Source: Varroa destructor
Lineage: Eukaryota > Arthropoda > Arachnida > Mesostigmata > Varroidae
Reading direction: 5' to 3'
Assembly: GCF_002443255.2 (NCBI RefSeq)
Contig: NW_019211458.1
Span: 15,433,939 to 15,497,938, forward strand
DNA: 64,000 bases
Shown here piece after piece: positions 36,431 through 48,794 of this stretch (the first letter of the stretch is position 1; each line of letters opens with the position of its first letter). The position numbers were made by a program, and so were the translations under genes. The notes below the pieces were generated by a model. That model was not told where the DNA came from. It ran no database searches and saw only the letters and a list, made by a program, of their open reading frames with translations.

Positions 36431-39400
36431 CTTGCTACTGACAGTAAGTACAACTTCTCTACTGACACCCACTCTGAAAATCCACTACACTACGATTTAC
36501 GCTGATCACGTTGCACGTTAAAAGTTTAGACACACTTCACTAAGTTGCTAACTAAGCGCTAAACTTGGCCAGTGTAACGCCGTCGCTCTTTTAATTGCGC
36601 CCAGTGATAACTGCTACGATGGCAGTCAAAACAGGTTGTCGAAGCATGTAATTCATTCGATGAAGTCATGAAGACACATCAGGTGGAAGTACGTAACACC
36701 AGCTTAGGACGTTTCTAATAATGTCACTTTACATAGACAACCTCGACTAATTCACTACGATCAAACATCGCACGCTCACAGAACTTCACTTATTTTAATC
36801 TACGTATTCTTTGAACCCTATGCTTCCCAGTCAATACGTTTTCTTTGTCAGATTTGGTCATAGTCTCAATTCTTGTTTTGCATATATTTCCGTTCGAATA
36901 CGAATAATTTTCGCGCAGACATGGTATGCCATGTATGTTGCACGATGACTAGACAGCAAAAGTCTCATCCGCGCCTCGTGGCGGCGGTCGTGCACGCTAG
37001 CGAAGATCTAGCTCGGTACCAACTTTTACTAGAACCGATCAATCGCCTGTGGTAACTAGATAAGGGCAGCGGCTGGTTGGTCAGAAACCCGACGGGCAGG
37101 ACCTGTAGGAGGAGCTTAAACTCTGGAAGATCTCCTCCCTCCGGAAGGAAACCTACTCGTTGCGGCAGTCGCTGAAGGAACGAAACTCGCGATTTGTGCT
37201 CTCGCTCGGGACTTCATCTTTTCCTATTCCACGCCTTCCGGATACGATCAGCAGTAGAACCAAAGGCAGGCATATTGTACTACCATTGTTTCACAGCGCT
37301 TGAGAAGCGCTATAAAATCGAGCGAAAGACGGAGATCACTAAATGAATAAGATTTCGCGTCGGAGACCCGGAGCGGTTCAACTATAAGCTGTAAAGCTCT
37401 GCATTTTTCTGCCACGCAGATACTGTGTACTAGACAGATATGCTGGTAGATGTGTCCAGAAACCCAGCCGACACGCAGTTGGTTAGTGATTCGGGAATAG
37501 ATATGGGTTGGGCACAACAGCGGCCGCCAGCGACAAGAAACCATTGAATAGCTGAATCTTTGACAACCTCCTTTCTAATGATTGTAACAGTTTATTACCA
37601 ATGTTTATCTAATAGAACAGCTATCGAGGACAGGTCATCATTTTTAGCACTTTGTATGTAAGGATGTGGGACGTATGTGTTTACACATATACTTGTCGCG
37701 ACGCTTTCCTTTAGTGATCGTAATTAATACAGTAGAATTAAGTTGAAGTGTTGAGTCATAGGATGACGTTCTAGAGTGTTGGTCGCAAGAACTGATAAGG
37801 TCGTTAAACTGAAGATGGCAGTAGCAAATACATTAGCAACAAGAATGTTCTCCGATTCGGATGTTCATAATTGCCTGTTTATGGTCTAATTGATTCTCTT
37901 TATTAGGACCTTGCCTTAGCAAATGGCTAAGCCGGACACAAAGCAACCTCAATTTACGCATTATTTCTTGCTTTCTATCCTTCTTAGGTTGGTTGATTGT
38001 AAAAGAATTATGAGGAATAGCGTCCAGGTTTTTTACTTATTACAGATTAAGTAAATTATAAGACGTAGCTTGAAGCTACTCCCAAAATGAAGAAGAATAA
38101 CCAGGATACGCTAAGAAATATGCTAGCTCAGACCAAGAGTTTAAGAGCCTGTAAAGATCCAAATTATGACACGTAAATAAATAGTTGAAAAGTTTTTTGT
38201 AATTAAAAAACAAAAAGAATTACCCTTACATCCCTCTGTATATGTGCATAAGGACTCGACTTTGGCTCACTGTAAGGCTCGTAAAAATATCGGATTTGAT
38301 CCTTAAAGGTTGTAGATTTTTTTAACAGTTTGCGTTGCTTGATGTCTAAATGATAAAATAAGAAAGGCGGCTCATTATCGTAGAGGTCCATTACTGTTGC
38401 ACTGGTGCTCGAATCAACTTACAAGTGTGTATATATATGTACTTAGATTATTGCCTAATTCTACCGAAACTACGATTAAACTACAGCTCAAAAGTTACTC
38501 GATTAAATAGCAACAATCACCATTTTAAGCTATTTAAGGACGACTATATTTTAATCAATCATAATTGGCTAAAAAGGTAGACTTTGTCTGCGCGCGCATA
38601 TTTGAAACATCAGTCAAGTTATGGTTCGAGCCGCTTCCCGAATCTTTTGACAGAAATCATCATACATCAGTTTTTAGGTCATTCACTGGTATCCTAGTAT
38701 CTAGAAAAGGCAGGCAAGAGGTACCCGTTGCCCGACAGATTAGCTCTCGTTTGTTACTTCACAACGAGTCTGAAAATAAACCATTAACATAGATCAGCAT
38801 CTTTGGTTTGCTTTGCCTACACATCCAATAACAAACTCTGTTTGAGGTACTTGAAACATAATATTGATCTTGTCGTTGTTGTAAGTACCTAGTCATCTAA
38901 AGCTCCTTGTGACTGCTTTCGAAAAACGCTCGCCCTACGCAATGTCGACGCTAGCGTAACACGTAAACCATCATATGAGATAACAACCGGAAAGGGCAGC
39001 AATAAATTTTGTCGTATATACATCGAATAGCAAATCATGCGTTATGTGAACGAGATCGACTCCCCACTGCTGGTTCTTTGCAGGCCAGATCGCACCAGAA
39101 GGCAAGTTTGCTAGAAGGACAGTGATCTGTTCTAGGGTCGACAAAATGACGCTACCCCGGCCAAGTATTGGTGATGCTAGCTCAAAATCAGGCTATTCCC
39201 GACCCTGGAACCTCACCAGGGAGTACACGGATTACATCTCTGTTGTCTAATGATCGTCACTGTCAAGTGTTCTTCACATATATGAAAGCATAGTTTCTAT
39301 AATATTTTTGCACAATCAATCTTCCTGGTGAGCTCTTCGTAATCTATATTTTGACTGCTATTACATTACACAAACGTATATGTGTATATAATAATTGCAT

Positions 39401-40021
39401 CTCTAACCATCGAATTTTTATCCGAGACGCTTCTGACTTTGCCTTTGGTTTTTGTGCAAAGCTTGTTCGTCATAACCAAATATCTGTACAAGGTTCATAC
39501 CGTATACGTTTGCTGAAGTTAAAACGGATTGTGCGGTTTAGCGAGTGATTTTACTGATTGCTGAAGCGCTCGGAAAACTTTTCCGGGATAAAGCCTCATT
39601 ATACGTTGCGTGCGTGGGAATAATTGAGAACGTATCTCGAGTTCTGGGCATGGCGATATTCAAGCTGCTCGAAAATAGTTGAACGTGATACCTTCAATCA
39701 TGTTGCGCCCATTTTATCGAAGGCTACAGCTCTCAGTGTGTGAAAACGCAGGTCCGCCCTCTCAAGTGAAATAGTCAGGTAGTTTCTTTGAGCATCTCTA
39801 GGAGGCGGGGAAACCGGCATTTGAATGCGGGTTCGTCACTTATATATCGACTACTGCATAAAATAGGGTAACTCCCAGAGCCAGGCTGCGCTAGCAGAAA
39901 GCTCTGGACAATAGGGGCCGAGTGGTGCGAATGATCGCTAGTGGCATTTTAGGTAAGGATAAGGAGTGAAAGGTTATAAGATAAGGAATGAAATAATAGC
40001 GAAGTAAATTCTACCAACTCA
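36431..40021. other. Region upstream of the MyoD-family gene
   Basis: This is expected to hold the MyoD promoter (minus strand), but no TATA or initiator could be singled out. The 36930-37260 part is GC-richer and contains two protein-like + strand fragments (see separate entry). The remainder is AT-rich and appears non-coding. Confidence 0.4.
36969..37270 (+). pseudogene. Possible decayed coiled-coil coding fragment
   Basis: One frame reads HPRLVAAVVHASEDLARYQLL and is stopped at 37053. A different frame, just after a TAG at 37106, reads EELKLWKISSLRKETYSLRQ and further Leu/Glu/Arg-rich residues with heptad spacing. Together they look like a coiled-coil protein broken by a frameshift and a stop. 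Chance similarity is possible; no parent gene is recognised. Confidence 0.25.
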
Positions 40022-40446
40022 CCATTTTGCCAAAAGTCAGAGATGGTACCTGAACGAAACTCATGTAATTTAAATCTCATAAGTCAAACTCTGCTTATGA
40101 GTGAACCTTTTCTTTCGGCATCTTAAATTGAATAGTCTTTTAGAACTTTTAAAAGGTGTAGCATTTATACTCAAAGAAATTGTTTGCTTCGCAAGTTTGC
40201 AGTAGTTCATCTTAGTACGGCGAATACCGACGTCCGACCGAGAGATTTTTCACAGCCTTCGAACACTCGAGTGTTTAGTACACCATTGCTAGCCCAGCTC
40301 TTTTTTCTGTCATTTCCATGTATATTAACAGTCCAGTTCCGTCTCTTTAAATCTAGTTCCTCATAACAAGGCCCGCTTCTTTGTCCTTGGCTTGTGTGTG
40401 GACCATCTAAACAAGCTCCCGGTTCTAGTGTCGCTTCGGCGTTAGG
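40022..40446 (+). repeat. Interspersed repeat, copy 2
   Basis: This is the second copy of the family at 12904-13318, about 27 kb away and in the same orientation. It differs by scattered substitutions and a few short indels, which indicates an old insertion or duplication. Confidence 0.8.
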
Positions 40447-43173
40447 AACCGCGGTACGCAAAGAAAGTACGCGTGTATATGTCCTTTATCAGTTAGTTCT
40501 TCACCGAAGCGTGCCTATAACCATTCTATGCTTTGCAGCAATAAAATGACGCACTGCTGATCTGTCCGGCGCCATCTGTAGATAATTGTTGAACGAAGAA
40601 TTCTATTTTATGTATAGAATTTTACGTAGAATTAGCATAGAGTATTTGTCTAGCAGTCATAAACATGGCATCGATAGCTCACTCTATGGATGTCGCGTTG
40701 TTTAGATGATTAAGCTCATTATGATAAGTATTTGCTCACTATTCTTCATTGGTCATCAGACTCGTGCAGTAACCAACATGTTTCCTATATGTTCCATTAT
40801 TGCCAAAGAGGTTGAGCGTTCTAACTGGAAGGAATTGAAACAAATTTAAACATAAGATTTATGTTTTGTCCTATTGGAATTTCCGTTGAAAATAATTTTT
40901 TTTTCGCTCTTCAATTTTATTACTTTTTGGAAAATACTCAGGGACATAGATATTAGCAAGGCAAGTTTCACATTATTCAGTCTGCTTGGTCAAGATGCTT
41001 AGTTCGAGCATTTCTATCTCATCATTGTTAGCAAAGGCCTTACTTATACGACTCTTTAGGACGTTAGCACGAAATGATGATATTTCTGGAAAGATACAAT
41101 CAATGCGACAAACGATTTGGGTGTTTGATACACTTTTTTTTTATAAACAAAAGTGTTTGTCATCGAGTTAATCGAAGCCCGATTGTGGTACATAGTTCAT
41201 TCAGGGTCCCACAGTACTGTGAATCGTTTTTTTGCCTTTTGCCTGCTTTAATATTGAGTAGTAATAGTACTACTCTTTCTATTATAGGGGACGCCAACAA
41301 ATTCCAGTATTATATGTTGCTACTCGTTTACAAACTATTGCCAAAGGAAATAAGTCTTTCCACATACTTGACTGAGAGAAGCTTTTAGGAATGGATATTC
41401 AAAGAAAAAACAAGGAAAAAGACCTTTGGTCAGATCTCGAGAAACGCAGATCGTCGAAATTCATTTTTAGTGTTATCGTTCTCTGCCCGCTTGCACCACA
41501 TCCTGATATGAATATTAAACAGTTTATTCTAGCATCTTTCAAATCAGGGTGTTTGTCCCTTTATTTTTAATTAGTTCCTATTTTTATCTTTAATCTGTGT
41601 AGTTTTATTAATGTTATGAGAGATATTCTTTGTGTTTATGAAGTGTTTGGTGACCGGTCGATTTTGAAGACTAGTATACTACACCTCAGAGCTTGAACTC
41701 AAAGGAAGATTTCATTAACTATACGAGTGATAACAATAAACTTATACGAGGTAAAGCATCTAAATAGGGATTTTTTTTTATGATTTGCTTCTAAGACTGT
41801 ATTTACACAAGAGTAATTATTTCGGCAAAATTCTTACCATGTCTTAGAAGCACCATCGTTAACCGTCATATATATTATACACAACCATTGCTACAGTCTC
41901 AAGTCGGGACCCAAACTACTGCCTTATAATTTGCAAAAAAAATATTTTTTAATCCATAAAGATATATCTAGCAGTAAATGTACGTCAAGCGATATTATCT
42001 GAATTAAACTCGTTAAACTGTCGTCCAATTACGTTACATACAAGAATTTCTAATGAGATTAAATTTTGGGTCGATAAGAGACCGAAAATTTCAAGAGTAG
42101 TGACCATTCGAATTTATCTGGACGATTCAATTGGCAGGCGATATTTTCCACTCTAAAATGGCTCTTAATTTCTATATCGAAAACCTAGATGTATCAGAAA
42201 TGCCTTTTTGATAAATTTTTGGGTTTTTCAAATCCAAACCCTGTTCAGGATTTTCCTTGGATTTTTCAGAAAACGCATGAACGCGGGCAATAAAGTAAAC
42301 CGTCAATTTCAGGCAAAGCAGGAAGGAAGTAGGACTTTGTCTTGTGCGGTAGGGTTAAGTAATAGCTGATCTTTGTTCAAATTTCGAAAACAACATATTG
42401 CTTTTCACCAAGATAAGTTTTTTTTAAAAACAATTGGTTTTTTCTCGCCGATAAGTGAAATAATAGATGACCCATATATGCTACTACAAGCAGCCAATAA
42501 AAGCTACTCCATACTTGAAGACGCTACCCCATAGAGTGACAATAGCATTTTGCTTGAGATTTCGATTTCTAGATGCTACGAGATACTAATTATGTAACAT
42601 TTTCAATTAGTATATAACGTTTGGGGATACAGACAAAAATTGTTAGGTAAAAGCAATAAGTTTAACAACAGCCAGAACTTATCTCACTAGCAAATAATTA
42701 CCCAAGTTAAATTACTTGTTACCCAAGTTAGAACCTGGTAAATGTTGCTTTCAAAACTTTACTAGCTTCGAGTGTTAGCCCTTCGTAATACGGACTCGTC
42801 ATCAACGAAATTACGATTTAAAATAGCCTATATCAGTAAGTGTAGTGATTTGACGGGGTTCGAACGTGTTGTTCATAGGAGAAGCGTTTTAGGTATTTAA
42901 AAAAGGCAGGGGGACTCACCCCTCAGGTGTACTAATTACCAGAAATCTATTATTGTTATTTTGCGGCTAGCACCCATTTTAAATTAAATTCAGATGAATA
43001 ATCTTATTCGTGTTTGTAGTGTGATCTCCAAGAATGTCCATCCCTATCGTTACCATAAATAACAACACATCACTACATATCAGATTATACACAACGTATT
43101 AACGCAAGTAACGCTTAGTCTCAGGACATGATTCTCGTTGTGATACACCACAATCCAAAACATGTCTTCTAGA

Positions 43174-43223
43174 CTTTTTTAGGCCTGACCCATCTCGCTC
43201 AAGGTGGGTCAGACCTAAGAAAG
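43174..43223. repeat. Inverted repeat, 19-bp arms, 12-base loop
   Basis: Arms 43174-43192 and 43205-43223 pair with two mismatches, one of them a G-T wobble on one strand. The core AGGCCTGACCCA pairs with TGGGTCAGACCT. It is isolated in non-coding DNA. Confidence 0.7.
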
Positions 43224-46200
43224 CTATCCAAAGGGAGCTAGCCGACACATGCGATTTAGCGGTCGTCATCATCAGTTGCTTGTCAACGCATTTTTTGCAT
43301 TGCTTTAATAAGACGAACGGGGGGGATGCATTTTTGATAGAAAAACCAAGTGAGCTGGTAGGGAAAAACGTTGCGCGGAATAATGAGGGAGCGAACAATA
43401 GGCAAGACTATCGGTTAGAATACCGGACGTATAATACTTCTTTCGCTGAGGCAATAGTATCTTTAAGACTGTAAGAATATTGATACTCTCGCAGTCATTC
43501 ACCTGTCTTAACACTTACGGAATCTTTGCCTAGATATCAGTGCGTTCGACAATGTATACAATTTAATCCGGCCTTAGAACTAGCTTTTGCTATTTACTTC
43601 GTAAACGGTAGGGCCTAAGGGAAAAGTAAATATTTATACAGACTTATTTTCGTAAAAGAGAATGCTATTTAAGCGTTTGCGGAAACTTTACTTGTGGACG
43701 AGCCGAACAAGTTTCAACAACCGAAAAAGTCAAACTGCACCATCTGCGTATTTTATTTATCCCTTAAGTTTTAACCTTAACACGATCCTTCTCAAAAGGC
43801 CCCCGGCAGGCAAAGAGCGTGGTAAACTCACCGTCTTGTATTGCAATATACGGGCTTATATAGCCCAGTACAACTGAAATGACAGATCACTAATATAGAG
43901 AATAATTTCAAGCCTACCTACTGGCCCAGACCTCGCGTCATCGAATTCCATTAATTTTACACTTATTCAGCCTGGTTTGAAAAGGCAAATCGTTCAAAAT
44001 GGGCAGTAGAAGTCCGAAATTGAGTTTATAAATTGCCTATATGTCCTTTTTCTGTCCGCCAAGAAATCAATGTCTGAATGGAAAATGAAGGTCGTGAAAG
44101 ACTAAAGATATAGCTTTTATTCGGCAAATTCCTACTTTTAAAAGGCCCCAGCACTCAAAGTTTTAGGTTTCTTCAAATTTAAAAAAAATTGCGTTTTCAC
44201 AGCCCGGCAGATCCTCTAACTACCACCGATTTCGTGATCTTGAAACATCTTCGTCAAGATAGTTCTTTGAATTTTGAGCCAACATCTTTTTTTTTTTACT
44301 TAAGTTTATGTTTTGTTATATCTCTCCAAGTTTTTTTGTTCTTTTCACCAGTGTTCGATCATTGCAACGTATGTTGACGTAAGGCTTCCATTATCAACCC
44401 GTCGAATGCAGCAATAGTAGAAACTCTACGGTTTCCTCACGTCGCGCTACCTTTTATACGCTTATCAGTAGTTCTTCACAAACGCACATACTGTGCTTTT
44501 TCCCGGTCTTACTTGGTTCAAGTTATCGCTCTGATTAACTCTTTTTTTAATTATGTCACCTTTTACCTTTTCGTTCGCCAAATAATAATGTGTTATCGTG
44601 ATTTCGTTAAGATCTATTTTAAATTGTCGAAGCCCTTTAGGATTGATTGTTCGTTGTTTTTCCTCGAAAATATGAAATGCAAAAAAGCCCGATATCCACG
44701 AAAATTTCAAAAAGAATTGAGCCAATCTAATATAAGTAGTTATTTCATCGTTATTGGCAGTTGCGCAATGGCATTAACTTAAGATAGAAATAAATACTTT
44801 TCGTTGAAGAGGAAATACCAAAGAAATGCGTTTTTTCCTATGCAAGGCTGCACCTTGCTTGTAATTAAGCTTGAGAAGGGGTGCTGGATGCAGCCATAGC
44901 GGAAGTCCCACAGCGAATGTATTAGCCCGGCGTCAGCTGCAAATACGAAAACACATCCTATCATCAAATATATACTAAATTTATCGAAAGTACCACATTT
45001 TCATTGCGTATTTTAAACTAAAAAAGAAAAACAAAATAGACAAACGCACACATCTAGCGACACAACTGCGGTGTCTGAAAGCTTGATCGAATAGTTCATA
45101 GACTTCCTTTGATTATATAGGTGCTTCGTAGAGACTTACTCAGCCTTTTTATAGAATCCACTTTTTGACGCTGCGGAGATTAAAGCACTCAAGCGGCACT
45201 CGTCAACTGGTCATCCAAACAGACAAGCAAAAAAATACTCTTATCGGTGTTGTTTACTGATGGAACAAAAAGTCAACTACTGCTAGATCTATATCGCGCA
45301 CGATACTGGCAAAAAAGCAGATTGTATAATCGTTTTCAATGTAACATTTTAGAATGAAGACTCATTTGTAAATACCTCGGCATCTAACCGAATGAAAGCT
45401 GCAAATGTGGCTAATTTGGAAACGAAATACCGATGTATATATATATATATATAATGCTTAATTTAACAGAAAGCAACACAACACGATGTTCTGTACTGAA
45501 GCTTAAATCTACGATGCGCGCATAATATGTCTAAAATTTTCACCTATGTCATGTTACAAACGCAATAAACTTCAAAAGTAATGGCTAACCATATGATACT
45601 GTGTACGTCTTTCATCTGCAGTAGGTAAAGGGATTGTCTTAAAAAAAAAATTATCACATTTTAAGGCTTTCGCCTTTTGAATAGTGTGTGCCCTTTTGAG
45701 AGTTCAGGTAAACGACTAAACAGAACTCAGGTACGGCAGTTTCGAAAATACTTCCGGAAGATGCGACCGTTGACGTTTGAATCAAGTTAAATAAAACGTC
45801 GTGCTTACGACAAGAACGAAAACAATATAATATGCACGCACGTGCCGAGACGCGTTCGGTTAGTAGCGACACTATAACTGTATTTAAAAAAGAGCAGTCG
45901 TTGTCACCAAACTAACGATCACGCTACGTTGTTTCCGTTGCAAAGTGGTGACGTTACTCGTTCTCCTAGCGCTTCGAATCGGATAGATGCATACTGCTTT
46001 TTTCTGCACCCATAGAGAGGTATCTCGATTAAGCTTCTCAAGTATTATAATTAATAAGTCACATTAGCCACTAGTACGGCGAGATAGCAAACAAATAAAA
46101 CAGCTCTATTTAACAAAAAAAAAAACATGTCATACGTACCCAGGATGCGAGAACCGAACAGAGCTGAACAAGACTGAATTGACAGCTATGTACAGGGATG

Positions 46201-48701
46201 ACCATAGCGCTTCATCTTGTAAGGAGCCAATTATGGAAAAGTTTACAGAAACGCCACAGTGGATGGATATCATCTTAAAAAGTACCTTCTTTTCAATAAG
46301 TGTCCAATACTCTAGGGCAGAAGTGAGTGGTCGTTTTTTTTTTTGTTCAGATAAGATCCAGGCCGTATGCGTGGGGTCCTTGTGCGACGAGCGACTATCC
46401 CGACGTACAAGGCACAGGCTTACCTCGAAACTTTCGATTTTATGATAAGGTTCTGCTTTGATCACGGGCATCGTCATAGCAGTGCCCTTTACTCCAATGT
46501 ATGACCTATATCATGATTGGAAGCGACATTGGACGTCAGCGTAACTTGACAAAGCGCAAGCGATATTTCTCGCCTGTCAAGTTGCACTTGTATTAGATTC
46601 TGCCAATATCATCGTACAAGTCCTGAAAGCGAATAATATTTTCCTAACACGCATCAGGTCCTAACACGCAATTTTGCGGCTTACAAAAACCACAAAGCCG
46701 CGTAGCTTAGGAAGTGTACCGTACACTTGATCATCTAGCGTCATCAGAAATACTCTTTCAAGGCGAATGTGACTGACTATACCATTTTCGAGCAAGAGCT
46801 CCTAAACGTAAAAGGGATAAGGCAGTCATTACTTGATCGAGAGAGATCTTCGATCAAGAGAGGTAGTTGCTAGATAGGACGACTCGGTACCGTGCGGGCT
46901 AATTCCTCGAAATAGTAATACGAGAGATAAGCTGAATAGAACATCAGACATTCCAAAAATCATTCTGGGTCGTCCATTGATTCCTCGCGCCCAAACGTGT
47001 CGCAACATCACATAGGGTATCTCGCTATCGAATAATGGCCTGATGTTCTTGACTTATCAATAATTGGAAGCATACTTTATAGTTATAGGTAACTAGTGAA
47101 TTATGAATTTGAGTCGTCTTACAGTTAGATCATAGGAAACACGAGCGATGGCACAGCCTATTTGTCCTTAAGGATCTCTTTTTACATTTACTAGCGAAAT
47201 ATAATAGCTTGATTGCGGTGGCTTAATTGGCTTAGGTTAATTGTGAAAATATTTGTCGCTAACTCAACGGTAGTGAAACGCTGCTGGAGACAAAAAGCAG
47301 CAGAGGGTGAGAATGTCCGCCCAGCTGTCGTGCTCTCCGCTTGTTTGGTGCCCTTGGGCATTATCGCTTCTGCGAAACGCCGGAGACAGTCAGGCAGCAA
47401 TTGTGACCTTCATTGGCATCCAATCGGACAATCGGAAATTGCCGTAGTACTACAACAGCCGTTCATGATCTCACGCTGCACCCGCAAGTGACTCTCGGCT
47501 AAACCCCTTGATCGGCCTGGCTGGAGCGCGAGGTCTCCCCAGACTCTTCAGTTACTTCCAATGCTCGATACGCGGAGAGCCCGATACCTTTCTCTTCAAA
47601 GATATGCGCGCATGGCAAAAGCCGCACTGGTCGACGTGTGCCACTAGTCACACTCAATTCTCTAGCGTTTCATGACTTGAAATAGCGCAGAAAGGCTGGA
47701 CCGAACACGATGGTCTATGTTTTTGCTCGTATATTTATGTCCACGCCCGGGTTTGAGCGTTTGCCTGTGTGAATTCGTAGTGCGCGTCAGTGTGACACCC
47801 ATTCGCAGTACTCGAATGCCAACTAGCATCTAAAAATTGCGCAAGAGTCTATTTCATCTTTTTTTCAGTTCATTTCTGTTTGCAGTTCGCTTAGAGCCTG
47901 CGTTGGTCTGAAAGTTTGTGCGCAGTTCGTTCAGGTGAATTTCATGGCGTCCATGATGCGGCGATCCTGATCTTAAATGAGTCTATTGGCTCCACTCTCT
48001 TTTTCATTCACAGCAACTCTAGCGCGTGCGATACGGGAGCAATACACGAGCTGGCATAACGGCACCTTCATCTTTTAGGTTTTGGAGGTCAAAGGCTTTT
48101 TTAGGCTGAATCCGATCGAAAAAAGGGAAGGAGAAGAGTTAAAGGTGCAGAAAGAAAAGCCGTAGCACCGACGAGGCCTAAGTTGCCGATCGCTCGATAG
48201 AAATTGGGCAGACGAATCCGGGCGAACACTCAGCGGCTACTTGCTTAGCTATTACGGTTCATGATACAAAGGTATGCCTCAGCCTGTCTACATGTTGATA
48301 CGGCAGCTATTGCGTCGTGCGTTTCAGGACGACACATGAGAATTGTTGGCATTCATGCGCGAGGATATCCACCGGCCGATAAAAATACAAGCCAAAAGTA
48401 CAAAAGAGCGTGCATTTACGGGGAATTGACATGAGAGAAGGCTGAACACAGAGGAGAACACGAGCAGAGGAAACGCGCAGGGTATGAGAGAGAGAATCGG
48501 AGCGCCCTGTAAACAGAAAAGGAGACTTAGCGGTTGAGAAGTGAGTAATTGAGAAAGGATATGGCCTCGCTCTATTCGGAGACGTGAGACGACAGTCACG
48601 AGGTGGCCACGGGACGCTCTACAAGAGACTAGATCGACCTATCTGCCGAAATAGCCGCTATTCATTGATGAGGTTCTTGCTCCTGCTGACGCCCAGTCAA
48701 A

Positions 48702-48794
48702 TGAGTACAGTTTCCGATGATGGCGCAGATGCCAGAGAACCCCTTCGAGTGGTCGATTCTCTGCCGCTAGTCACTACCGGCGGTGACTATTGAG
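48702..48794 (+). CDS. Small ORF in GC-rich block (hypothetical)
   Basis: ATG with context CAAATGA opens a frame of 30 codons (MSTVSDDGADAREPLRVVDS and a short tail) ending at TGA. The frame is open upstream as far as about 48584. It is polar and acidic and no family is recognised. It is reported because it lies in the only GC-rich block of this interval. Confidence 0.12.

Noticed and set aside
46130..46477. 115-codon minus-strand ORF with ATG, overlapped by an 88-codon + strand ORF
   Set aside because: Both strands are open over the same bases, with no splice sites, no family resemblance and no context; likely chance.
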